From NCBI GenBank assembly GCA_030606165.1, contig JAUWGZ010000081.1, positions 1 through 5,280 on the forward strand: a DNA stretch of 5,280 nt, given 5' to 3'. Source of the stretch: Dehalococcoidia bacterium (GTDB lineage Bacteria > Chloroflexota > Dehalococcoidia > GIF9 > AB-539-J10). Under the pieces are notes generated by a model. It searched no databases and had not been told where the DNA came from. It saw nothing but the letters and a program-made list of their open reading frames with translations. Made by a program: the position numbers and the translations under genes. Positions 1 through 5,280 of this stretch are shown here, in pieces. Position 1 is the first letter of the stretch. Each line of letters starts with the position of its first letter.

Positions 1-41
1 TTGTAAGCTGAAGATTTTGGGGAAAGTGAACTGTTACAAAA

Positions 42-47
42 GAGGTG
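42..47 (+). promoter_or_regulatory. Ribosome binding site for the secreted beta-helix gene
   Basis: GAGGTG lies 4 nt upstream of a GTG codon at 52. It supports GTG as the start, because the first in-frame ATG comes only at about residue 121, well after the signal peptide and the first beta-helix strands. The spacing is tight but workable. The GTG at 45 inside this motif is out of frame with the gene. Confidence 0.6.
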
Positions 48-51
48 AAGA

Positions 52-1716
52 GTGAAAAAGATATTTAGTATCCTGTTTGCCCTGGTGCTGGTGGTGAGCC
101 TGGGGCTGGTGACGGTGCCGTCGGTTTTGGCAGAGGTCGACCGGACGGACATCGTCCAGGTCGCCGCAGGCGGCTATCACACGGCGGCGCCGGTTTTGGC
201 AGACACCATTGATGTGCCCGGTGACTACGACACTATCCAGGAAGCCATTGATGCTGCCTCGGATGGCGACACCATCAGGGTAGCGGCGGGGGAATACGAT
301 GCCGTCATAGTGGAGGGTAAGGCAAATATAAACATAATCAGCACTGAGGGGGCAACCGTTACTACCGCAAACAACTTTTCGATTGAGGTCGGGCCAATAG
401 AGATCGCATGGGTCATGGCTGCGGTGTATGAGTCAGAAAACATCAATATTGAGGGTATTAACTTTGATGGAAGCGGGGTCAGTGAAGAAGATGTAGTCGG
501 CATCGCCTACGTTGACAGCACAGGGAGCATTGCTGACCTGACGGTGGAAAACATAATTGGCACCGGATTAAGGGCGGGGGTGGCTATCATAGGTGATGTA
601 GGCACCTCTGCGGTGAACCTCTCAGGCGTTAATGCCCAGAACTCAATGGCAGGTGTCGCCGTATGGAATGCTGAGGCCAATCTTTACGGCTGTACTATCA
701 CAGACATGGAATATGGTATCTCGGTAGGTTGGCCATGGGTCGGGCTCTATCCATCCAGTGTAAACATACAAGGGTCCACTATCTCTAACAACGATTTAGT
801 AGGCATATATGTTTGCGATGATTCTATCCTGGAAGCTCACTTCAACAACATCATCGGCAACACTGTTTATGGTGTATGGAACAATGGAGGCGAGACGGTG
901 GACGCCACCTACAACTGGTGGGGCGATGCCAGTGGGCCATATCACCCAATAACTAACCCTGGCGGCGAGGGCAACTCTGTCAGCGATGATGTGACTTTCG
1001 AGCTCTGGCTGGAAGCCGAGGCAGTAACAGAAACGGTAAGCGATGACACCCTTTATGCATGGGACGAGGCTGACGCCGAGGTTGAGGTAACGGGCACAGC
1101 TACGGTAACTATTGCTAAATACCTTGAAAACCCTGGTGGAGATGCCCCTTCCGATTTCACCACAATGGGTAAATATATCGATGTCTACGTTCCCGATACT
1201 GAGGATGTAACCGAGATCGAGATAAGGCTTTACTATACCGATACTGAATTAACTGCGGCAGGCATCGACGAAGAATCGCTGCGGCCCTTCTGGTGGGACG
1301 GCACAGAGTGGGTAGAGTGCTCACTCAGCGGAGTCAATACCGCCGGCATTTATCGCTACAGCGGTTATATGTGGGCAAAAATAAGAGCTGATACCACGCC
1401 ATCTCTGGACGACCTGCAAGGAGACGAATTTGGTGGTTATGGCCATCCGTCGGAAACTCCGGGAGGTTGTTTCATCGCCACCGCAGCCTATGGTACTGAT
1501 ACAGCCAAGGAACTAGACATCCTGAGAGAGTTCAGGGACACGGTCCTGCTGCCTAACAGCCTGGGCGCCGAGTTTGTATCTCTCTATTATAGAACCAGCC
1601 CTCCCCTAGCCGACTTTATCTCCCAACACGAGGTCCTAAGAACAGCGGTGAGGGTGGGCTTTGTTGACCCGATTGTGAAAATATTAAATTGGACCCACGA
1701 TTTATGGTCGGCGTGA
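52..1716 (+). CDS. Secreted right-handed beta-helix protein with C-terminal CFIATAAYG module
   Basis: This 554-residue protein is predicted to be exported. Residues 1-27 form a classical signal peptide: MKKIF, a hydrophobic stretch of about 17 residues, then SVLA before E28. A second cleavage-like PVLA ends at residue 50. Residues 29-45 (DRTDIVQVAAGGYHT) look like part of an RCC1-type repeat. From about residue 57 (DYDTIQEAIDAASDGDTI) to about 320 it resembles NosD/pectate-lyase-like parallel beta-helix proteins, with repeated short NI-x-G/I-x-N turns. The region closes with NWWGDASGPYHP (288-299), a common end of such helices. Residues 321-446 form a separate beta-rich domain with an FWWDGTEW segment (413-420). 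The C-terminal module starts at C473 (CFIATAAYGT) and continues with DILREFRD and LYYRTSPPLADF; no transmembrane helix follows. The likely role is cell-surface or extracellular carbohydrate binding or a structural role. No catalytic residues can be assigned, so no enzyme activity is claimed. A terminator follows about 40 nt downstream, so it is probably the last or only gene of its transcript. Confidence 0.88.
   Translation: MKKIFSILFALVLVVSLGLVTVPSVLAEVDRTDIVQVAAGGYHTAAPVLADTIDVPGDYDTIQEAIDAASDGDTIRVAAGEYDAVIVEGKANINIISTEGATVTTANNFSIEVGPIEIAWVMAAVYESENINIEGINFDGSGVSEEDVVGIAYVDSTGSIADLTVENIIGTGLRAGVAIIGDVGTSAVNLSGVNAQNSMAGVAVWNAEANLYGCTITDMEYGISVGWPWVGLYPSSVNIQGSTISNNDLVGIYVCDDSILEAHFNNIIGNTVYGVWNNGGETVDATYNWWGDASGPYHPITNPGGEGNSVSDDVTFELWLEAEAVTETVSDDTLYAWDEADAEVEVTGTATVTIAKYLENPGGDAPSDFTTMGKYIDVYVPDTEDVTEIEIRLYYTDTELTAAGIDEESLRPFWWDGTEWVECSLSGVNTAGIYRYSGYMWAKIRADTTPSLDDLQGDEFGGYGHPSETPGGCFIATAAYGTDTAKELDILREFRDTVLLPNSLGAEFVSLYYRTSPPLADFISQHEVLRTAVRVGFVDPIVKILNWTHDLWSA
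119..203 (+). repeat. Direct repeat flanking an RCC1-like fragment in the signal-peptide region
   Basis: A 16-nt unit with one mismatch occurs at 119-134 and 188-203; its inner 13 nt (CGGTTTTGGCAGA) are identical. The offset is 69 nt, exactly 23 codons, so both copies read in the same frame as S/P-V-L-A-E/D, each a plausible signal peptidase site. The peptide between them (about residues 28-46) resembles the start of an RCC1 repeat and not a beta-helix. The repeat is seen directly. Its origin by recombination between leaders of secreted-protein genes is inferred. Confidence 0.65.
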
Positions 1717-1756
1717 GGCTCATGAGCGTAACAGCACTCTCGGGCATCAAGTAAGC

Positions 1757-1794
1757 GCCGGGGGTAAAGAGAAACGAAAATACCCCGGTCTTTT
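1757..1794 (+). terminator. Probable intrinsic terminator of the beta-helix gene
   Basis: CCGGGGGTA at 1758-1766 pairs with TACCCCGG at 1781-1788, giving 8 bp with one bulged G and an optional outer G-U pair (1757 with 1789). The loop is an A-rich 14 nt and the stem is followed by TCTTTT at 1789-1794. It begins about 41 nt after the stop codon at 1716. The opposite strand shows no T-tract after the stem, so it should act only on + strand transcripts. The bulge, the long loop and the short T-run make it moderate, not strong. Confidence 0.6.
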
Positions 1795-1806
1795 GTCATT
1801 GCGAGC
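1795..1806. repeat. TCATTGCGAGC motif resembling the core of a dispersed intergenic repeat
   Basis: GTCATTGCGAGC in the convergent spacer matches the opening of short dispersed repeats recalled from many environmental bacterial genomes, including Chloroflexota. The rest of the usual unit (a GAAGC-rich hairpin half) is not present, so this would be at most a degenerate or partial copy. The identification comes from memory of the motif only, and a chance match cannot be excluded. Confidence 0.3.
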
Positions 1807-1823
1807 ACCCCATCATCTCTGCC

Positions 1824-1848
1824 GATGGTTTCGCAAAATCAAACCATC
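1824..1848. repeat. Perfect inverted repeat spanning the priA stop codon
   Basis: GATGGTTT at 1824-1831 is the exact reverse complement of AAACCATC at 1841-1848, with a 9-nt loop. In the priA transcript the left arm ends in the stop codon (TGA, 1841-1839) and the loop lies just after it. No T-tract follows on either strand, so it is not a standard intrinsic terminator. It could be a 3'-end stabilising hairpin, or a remnant of a small repeat together with the adjacent TCATTGCGAGC motif. Confidence 0.45.
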
Positions 1849-4298
1849 CCCACGGGGTCGACATCTATAGTCCAGCCCCGCGGCAAAGTGAACCGGGATA
1901 ACATCCGAGTTGAGTCAGGGCCGCGGAGGAAGAGTTGCCAGCGATACCTGCCCCTGGCTCTGAAGGCAAAAGTAGGCACAGGACCAATTATATTGGAGCT
2001 TGCCCTGAGCGAAGCCGAGGGGTCAATCATGCCCTCTCTGGCTCTTTCATCGAGAATTAGACGATACACCCTCTCTGCCTCACGGCGACATAACTCCTCA
2101 TTGGTGTGGCTATAAACCAGGCGGACTAATTGGCTAAAAGGGGGATAATTGTATCGGCGGCGATAATCTATTTCTTTATAATAAAACCCAAGATAATCAT
2201 GCCTGGCAGCAGCTTCCATAGTGTAGTTATCGGGGGAGTAAGTCTGGATGATAACCTTTCCCGCTTTAACCCCACGCCCGGCCCTGCCAGCTACCTGACA
2301 CAGTAGTTGAAAAGTGCGCTCGCCACTTCGGAAATCAGGAAAATTAAGGCCGGTATCGGCACTGATTATCCCGGCCAGGGTCACCTGAGGCAGGTCTAAT
2401 CCTTTGGCTATCATCTGGGTACCAATCAGCACATCCGCCTTGTGGTCACGAAAATTCTTTAACAACTCCTCGTGAGCATATCTCCTGGTAATCACATCCC
2501 TGTCCCAGCGAAGCAATCTTGCTTCAGGGAAGAAATGCCTTGCTTCTTCTTCTATCCTCTGCGTGCCAATGCCCAGAAACCTGAGATTGCGCCGAGAACA
2601 CCGGGGACAGCTCTGGGGTACCGGAATAGAATAACGACAGCGATGGCAAATCAGCCTTTTCTCCACTGAATGGTAAGTAAGGGCTATGGAGCAGCGGGGG
2701 CAGCGAAAGACAAAGCCACAGTTACGACATCGAACAAAGGTAGCTGTGCCCCGACGGTTAAGGAAAAGGATTATCTGCTCGCCCTGCGCCAAGGTTTCTT
2801 TCATGGCAGCCAATAAGGAACGGCTAAACAAGCTTGTGTTTCCGGCTTTAAGTTCTTCCCTTAAATCCACTATGCTTACTTCGGGGAGAGGGGAATAACC
2901 ACGAGGAGTAATTCTTTCCTTTAGCTCTACAAGCTGATATTCGCCTTGCTGTGCCTTATGGAAACTGCCGATATCAGGGGTAGCACTGCCCAGGATGACA
3001 ACAGCATCACTGAGTTGAGCCAACCTAATGGCCACGTCGCGGGCATGATAGCGAGGCAACTTATCTTCTTGTTTGTATGTCCATTCATGCTCTTCATCGA
3101 TAATGATAAGACCGAGGCTGGACAGGGGCGCAAATAAGGCGCTCCTCGGCCCGATGACAACATCGCAGTTTCCCTCCATTATCCATTGCCATTCGTCGAA
3201 CTGCTCTCCCGGGGAAAGGCCGCTGTGCAATACTGCCACACGCCCGGGAAAGCGATTAGCAAATCTCTCTACTGTTTGCTGGGTCAGAGAGATTTCAGGG
3301 ATAAGGCAAATGCCTCGCTTACCGGCGGCAATAACCTGGGCTAAGGCCCGCAGGTAAATCTCAGTCTTGCCGCTGCCAGTAACGCCGAAAAGGAGGAAAA
3401 CCGGAGGACTGCTGGATTGCCTTGCCTCCCTCACAATGATATCTTGGATCGATTCCCAGGCAGCGTGTTGAGATGAAGTGAGCACCGGAGGCGGAGAAGT
3501 TGTGAAGCTGAGGTGAGATAAGGGGTCACGTCTTACCCTGAGCCTTTCCACCGAGACCAAATGGCGGCTCTCCAGGGCTTTGATAGTGGCAGGAGAACAA
3601 TTGAGACGTTTCCTCAGTTCGCTAATTGAAATAGGTTGAGTCTGCCCGGTCAGAAATTCTAAGAGTTCTGCCTGTTTATAAGCTCTAGACTTATCCAGGC
3701 GAGCCTTCGTCACTTCAATTGCTTCTCTGTCAGCTATTAGCTTAATATAAGGAAGCATTTTGGGCTTTATCTTTGCCTTTTCCAACTCCAGAGTTTTGGT
3801 AATTAGCTGACGGTCTAGCAACTGGTCGGTGATTTGCCGGGCTTTTCTTTTGCCGATTGCCTCTTCCAGCTCAGGCAAGCTCATCGTCTTTTTCCCTCTC
3901 ATAATATGAAGTGTTTGCCTTTGCTCCGGTGTTAGGGAAAATAAATCTACTCGGGAATCTGTTAACTGAAAGCAAGTAATAGCCCGCCTCTCAAATCCCG
4001 GAGGAAGCATTAAAGCCAGGGCATCGAAAGGGGGGGCAAAATAGTGTTCGCTTATCCACTGGGCAAGCTTTATTTGTATCAAGGAAAGCAAAGGAAAATC
4101 ACTAACAATGCCAGCTATTTCCCTAGTTTCTTCAACCGATGGCTCGTCTGATAGTCGGAGCACAATCCCCTGAATGACCCTGGAGCCAAAGGGCACCCAT
4201 ACTGCTTGCCCGGCACTAATATTGAGCCCTGGCGGTATGGCATAGCAAAAAGTTGACCGACTCCCCGGGGAATTGACTGCCACCTCGGCGTAGTTCAT
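1839..4298 (-). CDS. priA: Primosomal protein N' (replication-restart helicase PriA)
   Basis: PriA is a 3'-to-5' superfamily 2 DNA helicase that recognises stalled forks and D-loops and directs reloading of the replicative helicase. The 819 residues show the full family layout. The N-terminal 3'-DNA-binding domain covers about 1-105 (YAEVAVNSPGSRSTFCY). A winged-helix region follows at about 120-250. Helicase lobe 1 has Walker A GVTGSGKT (305-312), Walker B DEEH (401-404) and GSAT (437-440). Eight zinc-binding cysteines lie at 524, 527, 533, 536, 551, 554, 564 and 567. Lobe 2 has IGTQMIAKGLD (625-635) and QVAGRAGRG (668-676). The C-terminal domain has GRYRWQLFLRG and ends IDVDPVGMV. All key residues are present, so it should be active. 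Its ATG overlaps the rplS stop as ATGA, and no good Shine-Dalgarno lies within about 12 nt upstream, so translation probably depends on ribosomes finishing rplS. The one oddity is a repeat-derived insert at residues 760-768. Confidence 0.97.
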   Translation of the reverse strand: MNYAEVAVNSPGSRSTFCYAIPPGLNISAGQAVWVPFGSRVIQGIVLRLSDEPSVEETREIAGIVSDFPLLSLIQIKLAQWISEHYFAPPFDALALMLPPGFERRAITCFQLTDSRVDLFSLTPEQRQTLHIMRGKKTMSLPELEEAIGKRKARQITDQLLDRQLITKTLELEKAKIKPKMLPYIKLIADREAIEVTKARLDKSRAYKQAELLEFLTGQTQPISISELRKRLNCSPATIKALESRHLVSVERLRVRRDPLSHLSFTTSPPPVLTSSQHAAWESIQDIIVREARQSSSPPVFLLFGVTGSGKTEIYLRALAQVIAAGKRGICLIPEISLTQQTVERFANRFPGRVAVLHSGLSPGEQFDEWQWIMEGNCDVVIGPRSALFAPLSSLGLIIIDEEHEWTYKQEDKLPRYHARDVAIRLAQLSDAVVILGSATPDIGSFHKAQQGEYQLVELKERITPRGYSPLPEVSIVDLREELKAGNTSLFSRSLLAAMKETLAQGEQIILFLNRRGTATFVRCRNCGFVFRCPRCSIALTYHSVEKRLICHRCRYSIPVPQSCPRCSRRNLRFLGIGTQRIEEEARHFFPEARLLRWDRDVITRRYAHEELLKNFRDHKADVLIGTQMIAKGLDLPQVTLAGIISADTGLNFPDFRSGERTFQLLCQVAGRAGRGVKAGKVIIQTYSPDNYTMEAAARHDYLGFYYKEIDYRRRYNYPPFSQLVRLVYSHTNEELCRREAERVYRLILDERAREGMIDPSASLRASSNIIGPVPTFAFRARGRYRWQLFLRGPDSTRMLSRFTLPRGWTIDVDPVGMV
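1995..2021 (-). repeat. Dispersed-repeat-like insert within the priA C-terminal region
   Basis: The + strand core CCTGAGCGAAGCCGAGG (2004-2020) matches a short imperfect-hairpin repeat family recalled as common in Chloroflexota and some other bacteria, where it often lies inside genes. In the priA frame it encodes PSASLRASS (residues 760-768), a peptide typical of such in-gene copies. It falls in a variable linker just before the conserved NIIGPVPTFAF...GRYRWQL block, so the helicase core and frame are intact. The arms (CCTCGGC and GCTCAGG around TTC on the - strand) pair imperfectly. Membership in a repeat family is inferred from memory. Confidence 0.55.
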
Positions 4299-4705
4299 TC
4301 AGAGGGCTGTTCTTCTTCTTGAGGCGTGGCTTGCTCTGCTTGAGGCACGGCTTGCTCTATTGCCCTCTCCCGCCTTTCCTTAAGTCGAGCCTGCTTAACG
4401 CTGAGCCTGCGTATATAATAGAGTTTGGCTCGGCGCACCTGTCCATGCCTGAGCACCTCCACATTTTGCACGGAAGGGGATTGAAAAGGGAAAGTACGTT
4501 CCACTCCAATGCCGTAAGATACCCTCCTCACCGTAAAGCTTCCACCATCAACGCCCTTCCTCATTTTAATCACCACTCCCTGGAAGTGTTGCAGTCGTTC
4601 TTTATCCCCTTCCCTGGTCTTCAAACTAACCTTGACTGTATCGCCAGGGGAAATTTGAGGAATATTGGGGTTCATTTTGGGTTTAACAAATTCTCTAACA
4701 TCCAT
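4295..4705 (-). CDS. rplS: 50S ribosomal protein L19
   Basis: L19 binds 23S rRNA near the subunit interface and contributes to an intersubunit bridge. The 136 residues match the family from about residue 14: PQISPGDTVKVSLKTREGDKERLQHFQG, then FTVRRVSYGIGVERTFPFQSP (57-77) and a basic end with RRAKLYYIRRLSVKQARLKERR (91-112). The family is usually about 115 residues, so about 20 residues are extra. They form an acidic, Gln/Glu/Pro-rich tail (113-136) built partly from a tandem duplication. The ATG at 4705 is chosen because GAGG lies 7 nt upstream and MDVREFVKPK precedes the core without a gap; M11 is a weaker alternative. The start overlaps the end of trmD by 11 nt and the stop overlaps the priA start by 4 nt, which fits a coupled operon. 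Confidence 0.97.
   Translation of the reverse strand: MDVREFVKPKMNPNIPQISPGDTVKVSLKTREGDKERLQHFQGVVIKMRKGVDGGSFTVRRVSYGIGVERTFPFQSPSVQNVEVLRHGQVRRAKLYYIRRLSVKQARLKERRERAIEQAVPQAEQATPQEEEQPSE
4316..4357 (-). repeat. 21-bp tandem duplication in the L19 acidic tail
   Basis: Two adjacent 21-nt units (4357-4337 and 4336-4316 on the - strand) encode EQAVPQA and EQATPQE, residues 117-123 and 124-130 of L19. An 18-nt stretch is shared with only two mismatches (on the + strand TGAGGCGTGGCTTGCTCT versus TGAGGCACGGCTTGCTCT). The period is seven codons, so the frame is kept. It lies in the non-conserved C-terminal extension, where length change should be tolerated. Confidence 0.8.
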
Positions 4706-5280
4706 TTCCTTTCCTCATCTTCCTTTCCTCATCGCAGAGATTGCCCTTTTTCAAGAGGTCAGGGCGTCGTTTCGCCGTTCGCAGGATAGCCTGACGGCGT
4801 CGCCATTGAGCAATTTCGCCGTGATTTCCCGAAAGCAAAACAGAGGGTACTGACCAATCCCGATATACCTGAGGTCTGGTATATTGGGGATATTCTAAAA
4901 GCCCATTGCTATGAGAATCACTGCTGGCGGAATCCTGTGAGCCAAGCACTCCCGGTATAAGCCTAACGACAGCATCCACCATAACCAGGGCAGCCAATTC
5001 CCCCCCACTAAGTACATAATCGCCTATACTGATTTCATCAGTAGCTAAATGCTCACACACTCTCTCGTCTAAACCTTCGTAATGGCCACAAATTAACATC
5101 ATATGAGGGTGGAGGGCTAGTTCCTGAGCAACAGATTGAGAAAAAAGCCTCCCCTGAGGGGTGAGTAATATGATAGGCACTTCACTTACACCAAGTTGCT
5201 GTTTTATCGCCTCTGCTGCCTCAAAGATAGGCTCGGGCTTGAGCACCATACCAGGTCCACCGCCGTAGGGATAGTCATCC
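4695..5280 (-). CDS. trmD: tRNA (guanine37-N1)-methyltransferase TrmD, N-terminus beyond window edge
   Basis: TrmD uses S-adenosylmethionine to methylate N1 of G37 beside the anticodon, which prevents +1 frameshifting. It is a SPOUT-family homodimer with a trefoil knot. The frame stays open to the right edge: upstream of the first visible ATG (5249) it reads DDYPYGGGPG, joining M-V-L-K-P-E-P as the conserved DDxPYGGGxGMV block. The gene therefore starts outside the window and about 50 N-terminal residues are missing. The SAM-binding knot is visible as LLTPQGRLFSQ, ICGHYEGLDERV and SIGDYVLSGGELAA. RLIPGVLG and DSHSNGLLEYPQYTRP follow; an Asp in the latter stretch aligns with the family's catalytic Asp. 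The C-terminal domain shows VPSVLLSGNHGEIAQWRRRQA and RRPDLL. The end (DEERKMRKGNGC, stop TAG at 4697-4695) is shaped by the 14-bp duplication and overlaps rplS by 11 nt. Confidence 0.96.
   Translation of the reverse strand, partial: DDYPYGGGPGMVLKPEPIFEAAEAIKQQLGVSEVPIILLTPQGRLFSQSVAQELALHPHMMLICGHYEGLDERVCEHLATDEISIGDYVLSGGELAALVMVDAVVRLIPGVLGSQDSASSDSHSNGLLEYPQYTRPQVYRDWSVPSVLLSGNHGEIAQWRRRQAILRTAKRRPDLLKKGNLCDEERKMRKGNGC
4706..4733 (-). repeat. Perfect 14-bp tandem duplication carrying the rplS Shine-Dalgarno
   Basis: GATGAGGAAAGGAA occurs twice head to tail (4733-4720 and 4719-4706 on the - strand) and ends directly at the rplS ATG (4705). Each copy contains a Shine-Dalgarno-like GAGG; the proximal one sits 7 nt from the start and the distal one 21 nt away. 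The unit lies within the last codons of trmD (encoding DEERKMRKG). Because 14 is not a multiple of three, the duplication sets the frame in which TrmD ends. Confidence 0.9.

Noticed and set aside
1..39. Inverted repeat TTGTAA (1-6) / TTACAA (34-39) upstream of the beta-helix gene, considered as an operator or hairpin.
   Set aside because: The arms are only 6 bp with a 27-nt spacer at the window edge, which is expected by chance. No promoter elements could be placed around it.
1718..1727. Perfect 10-bp palindrome GCTCATGAGC just after the beta-helix stop codon.
   Set aside because: It has no loop to form a useful RNA hairpin and no second copy was noticed in the window. One 10-bp palindrome in 5 kb is not remarkable.
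1722..1754. Ten-codon open frame MSVTALSGIK between the beta-helix gene and its terminator.
   Set aside because: The upstream GAGG is only 3 nt from the ATG, the frame is tiny and there is no sign of a conserved peptide.
1825..2115. + strand open frame of 96 codons opposite the priA 3' end, including LALSEAEGS.
   Set aside because: It lies entirely antisense to well-conserved PriA sequence, and its recognisable peptide is only the other-strand reading of the repeat insert.
2508..2522. GCGAAGCAATCTTGC inside priA, resembling the second half of TCATTGCGAG...GAAGCAATC dispersed repeats.
   Set aside because: In the priA frame it encodes part of the conserved EARLLRWDRD stretch, so the match is explained by protein coding and is probably coincidental.
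4319..4789. + strand open frame of 156 codons across rplS and the trmD end.
   Set aside because: It is antisense to L19 and TrmD, both firmly identified. The peptide is Ser/His/Leu-rich with no domain pattern.
4695..5249. Treating the ATG at 5249 as the true start of trmD.
   Set aside because: The frame stays open upstream and encodes DDYPYGGGPG, the conserved residues that precede this Met in TrmD, so the Met is internal.

Overview
The window reads as an ordinary bacterial chromosome segment with two convergent transcription units. The left unit is a single secreted protein on the + strand. The right unit is a tightly packed housekeeping operon on the - strand, read right to left as trmD, rplS, priA. 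Three features suggest a Chloroflexota/Dehalococcoidia-like bacterium. One is the C-terminal CFIATAAYGT module on a beta-helix surface protein. Another is a 'CCTGAGCGAAGCCGAGG'-type short repeat inserted inside a coding region. The third is the overall style of the secreted protein. This assignment comes from recalled family resemblance, not from a search. The trmD-rplS pairing itself occurs across Bacteria and does not help placement.

Layout. Bases 1-51 hold only leader sequence and a ribosome binding site; no promoter can be recognised in so short a stretch. Bases 52-1716 (+) encode a 554-residue exported right-handed beta-helix protein with a GTG start. Bases 1717-1838 are the convergent intergenic spacer. 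It holds a probable intrinsic terminator for the + gene, a short TCATTGCGAGC motif resembling dispersed repeats, and most of a perfect 8-bp inverted repeat that spans the priA stop codon. Bases 1839-4298 (-) encode full-length PriA, the primosomal replication-restart helicase. Bases 4295-4705 (-) encode ribosomal protein L19. Bases 4695-5280 (-) are the C-terminal three quarters of TrmD, the tRNA (m1G37) methyltransferase, whose N-terminus lies beyond the right edge. There is no gene-free stretch longer than 300 bases.

The three - strand genes overlap: trmD/rplS by 11 nt and rplS/priA by 4 nt (ATGA). They are therefore probably co-transcribed and translationally coupled. TrmD and L19 both serve translation (reading-frame fidelity and a 50S subunit bridge). 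PriA restarts stalled replication forks and looks like a passenger whose expression is tied to ribosome production.

I see no new multi-gene system here. The most interesting signals are small-scale remodelling events in otherwise standard genes. The secreted protein has a graft-like RCC1-type fragment between two copies of a signal-peptide end, marked by a direct repeat. A perfect 14-bp tandem duplication doubles the rplS Shine-Dalgarno region and resets the reading frame at the end of trmD. A 21-bp tandem duplication lies in the acidic tail of L19, and a repeat-derived peptide is inserted near the C-terminus of PriA.
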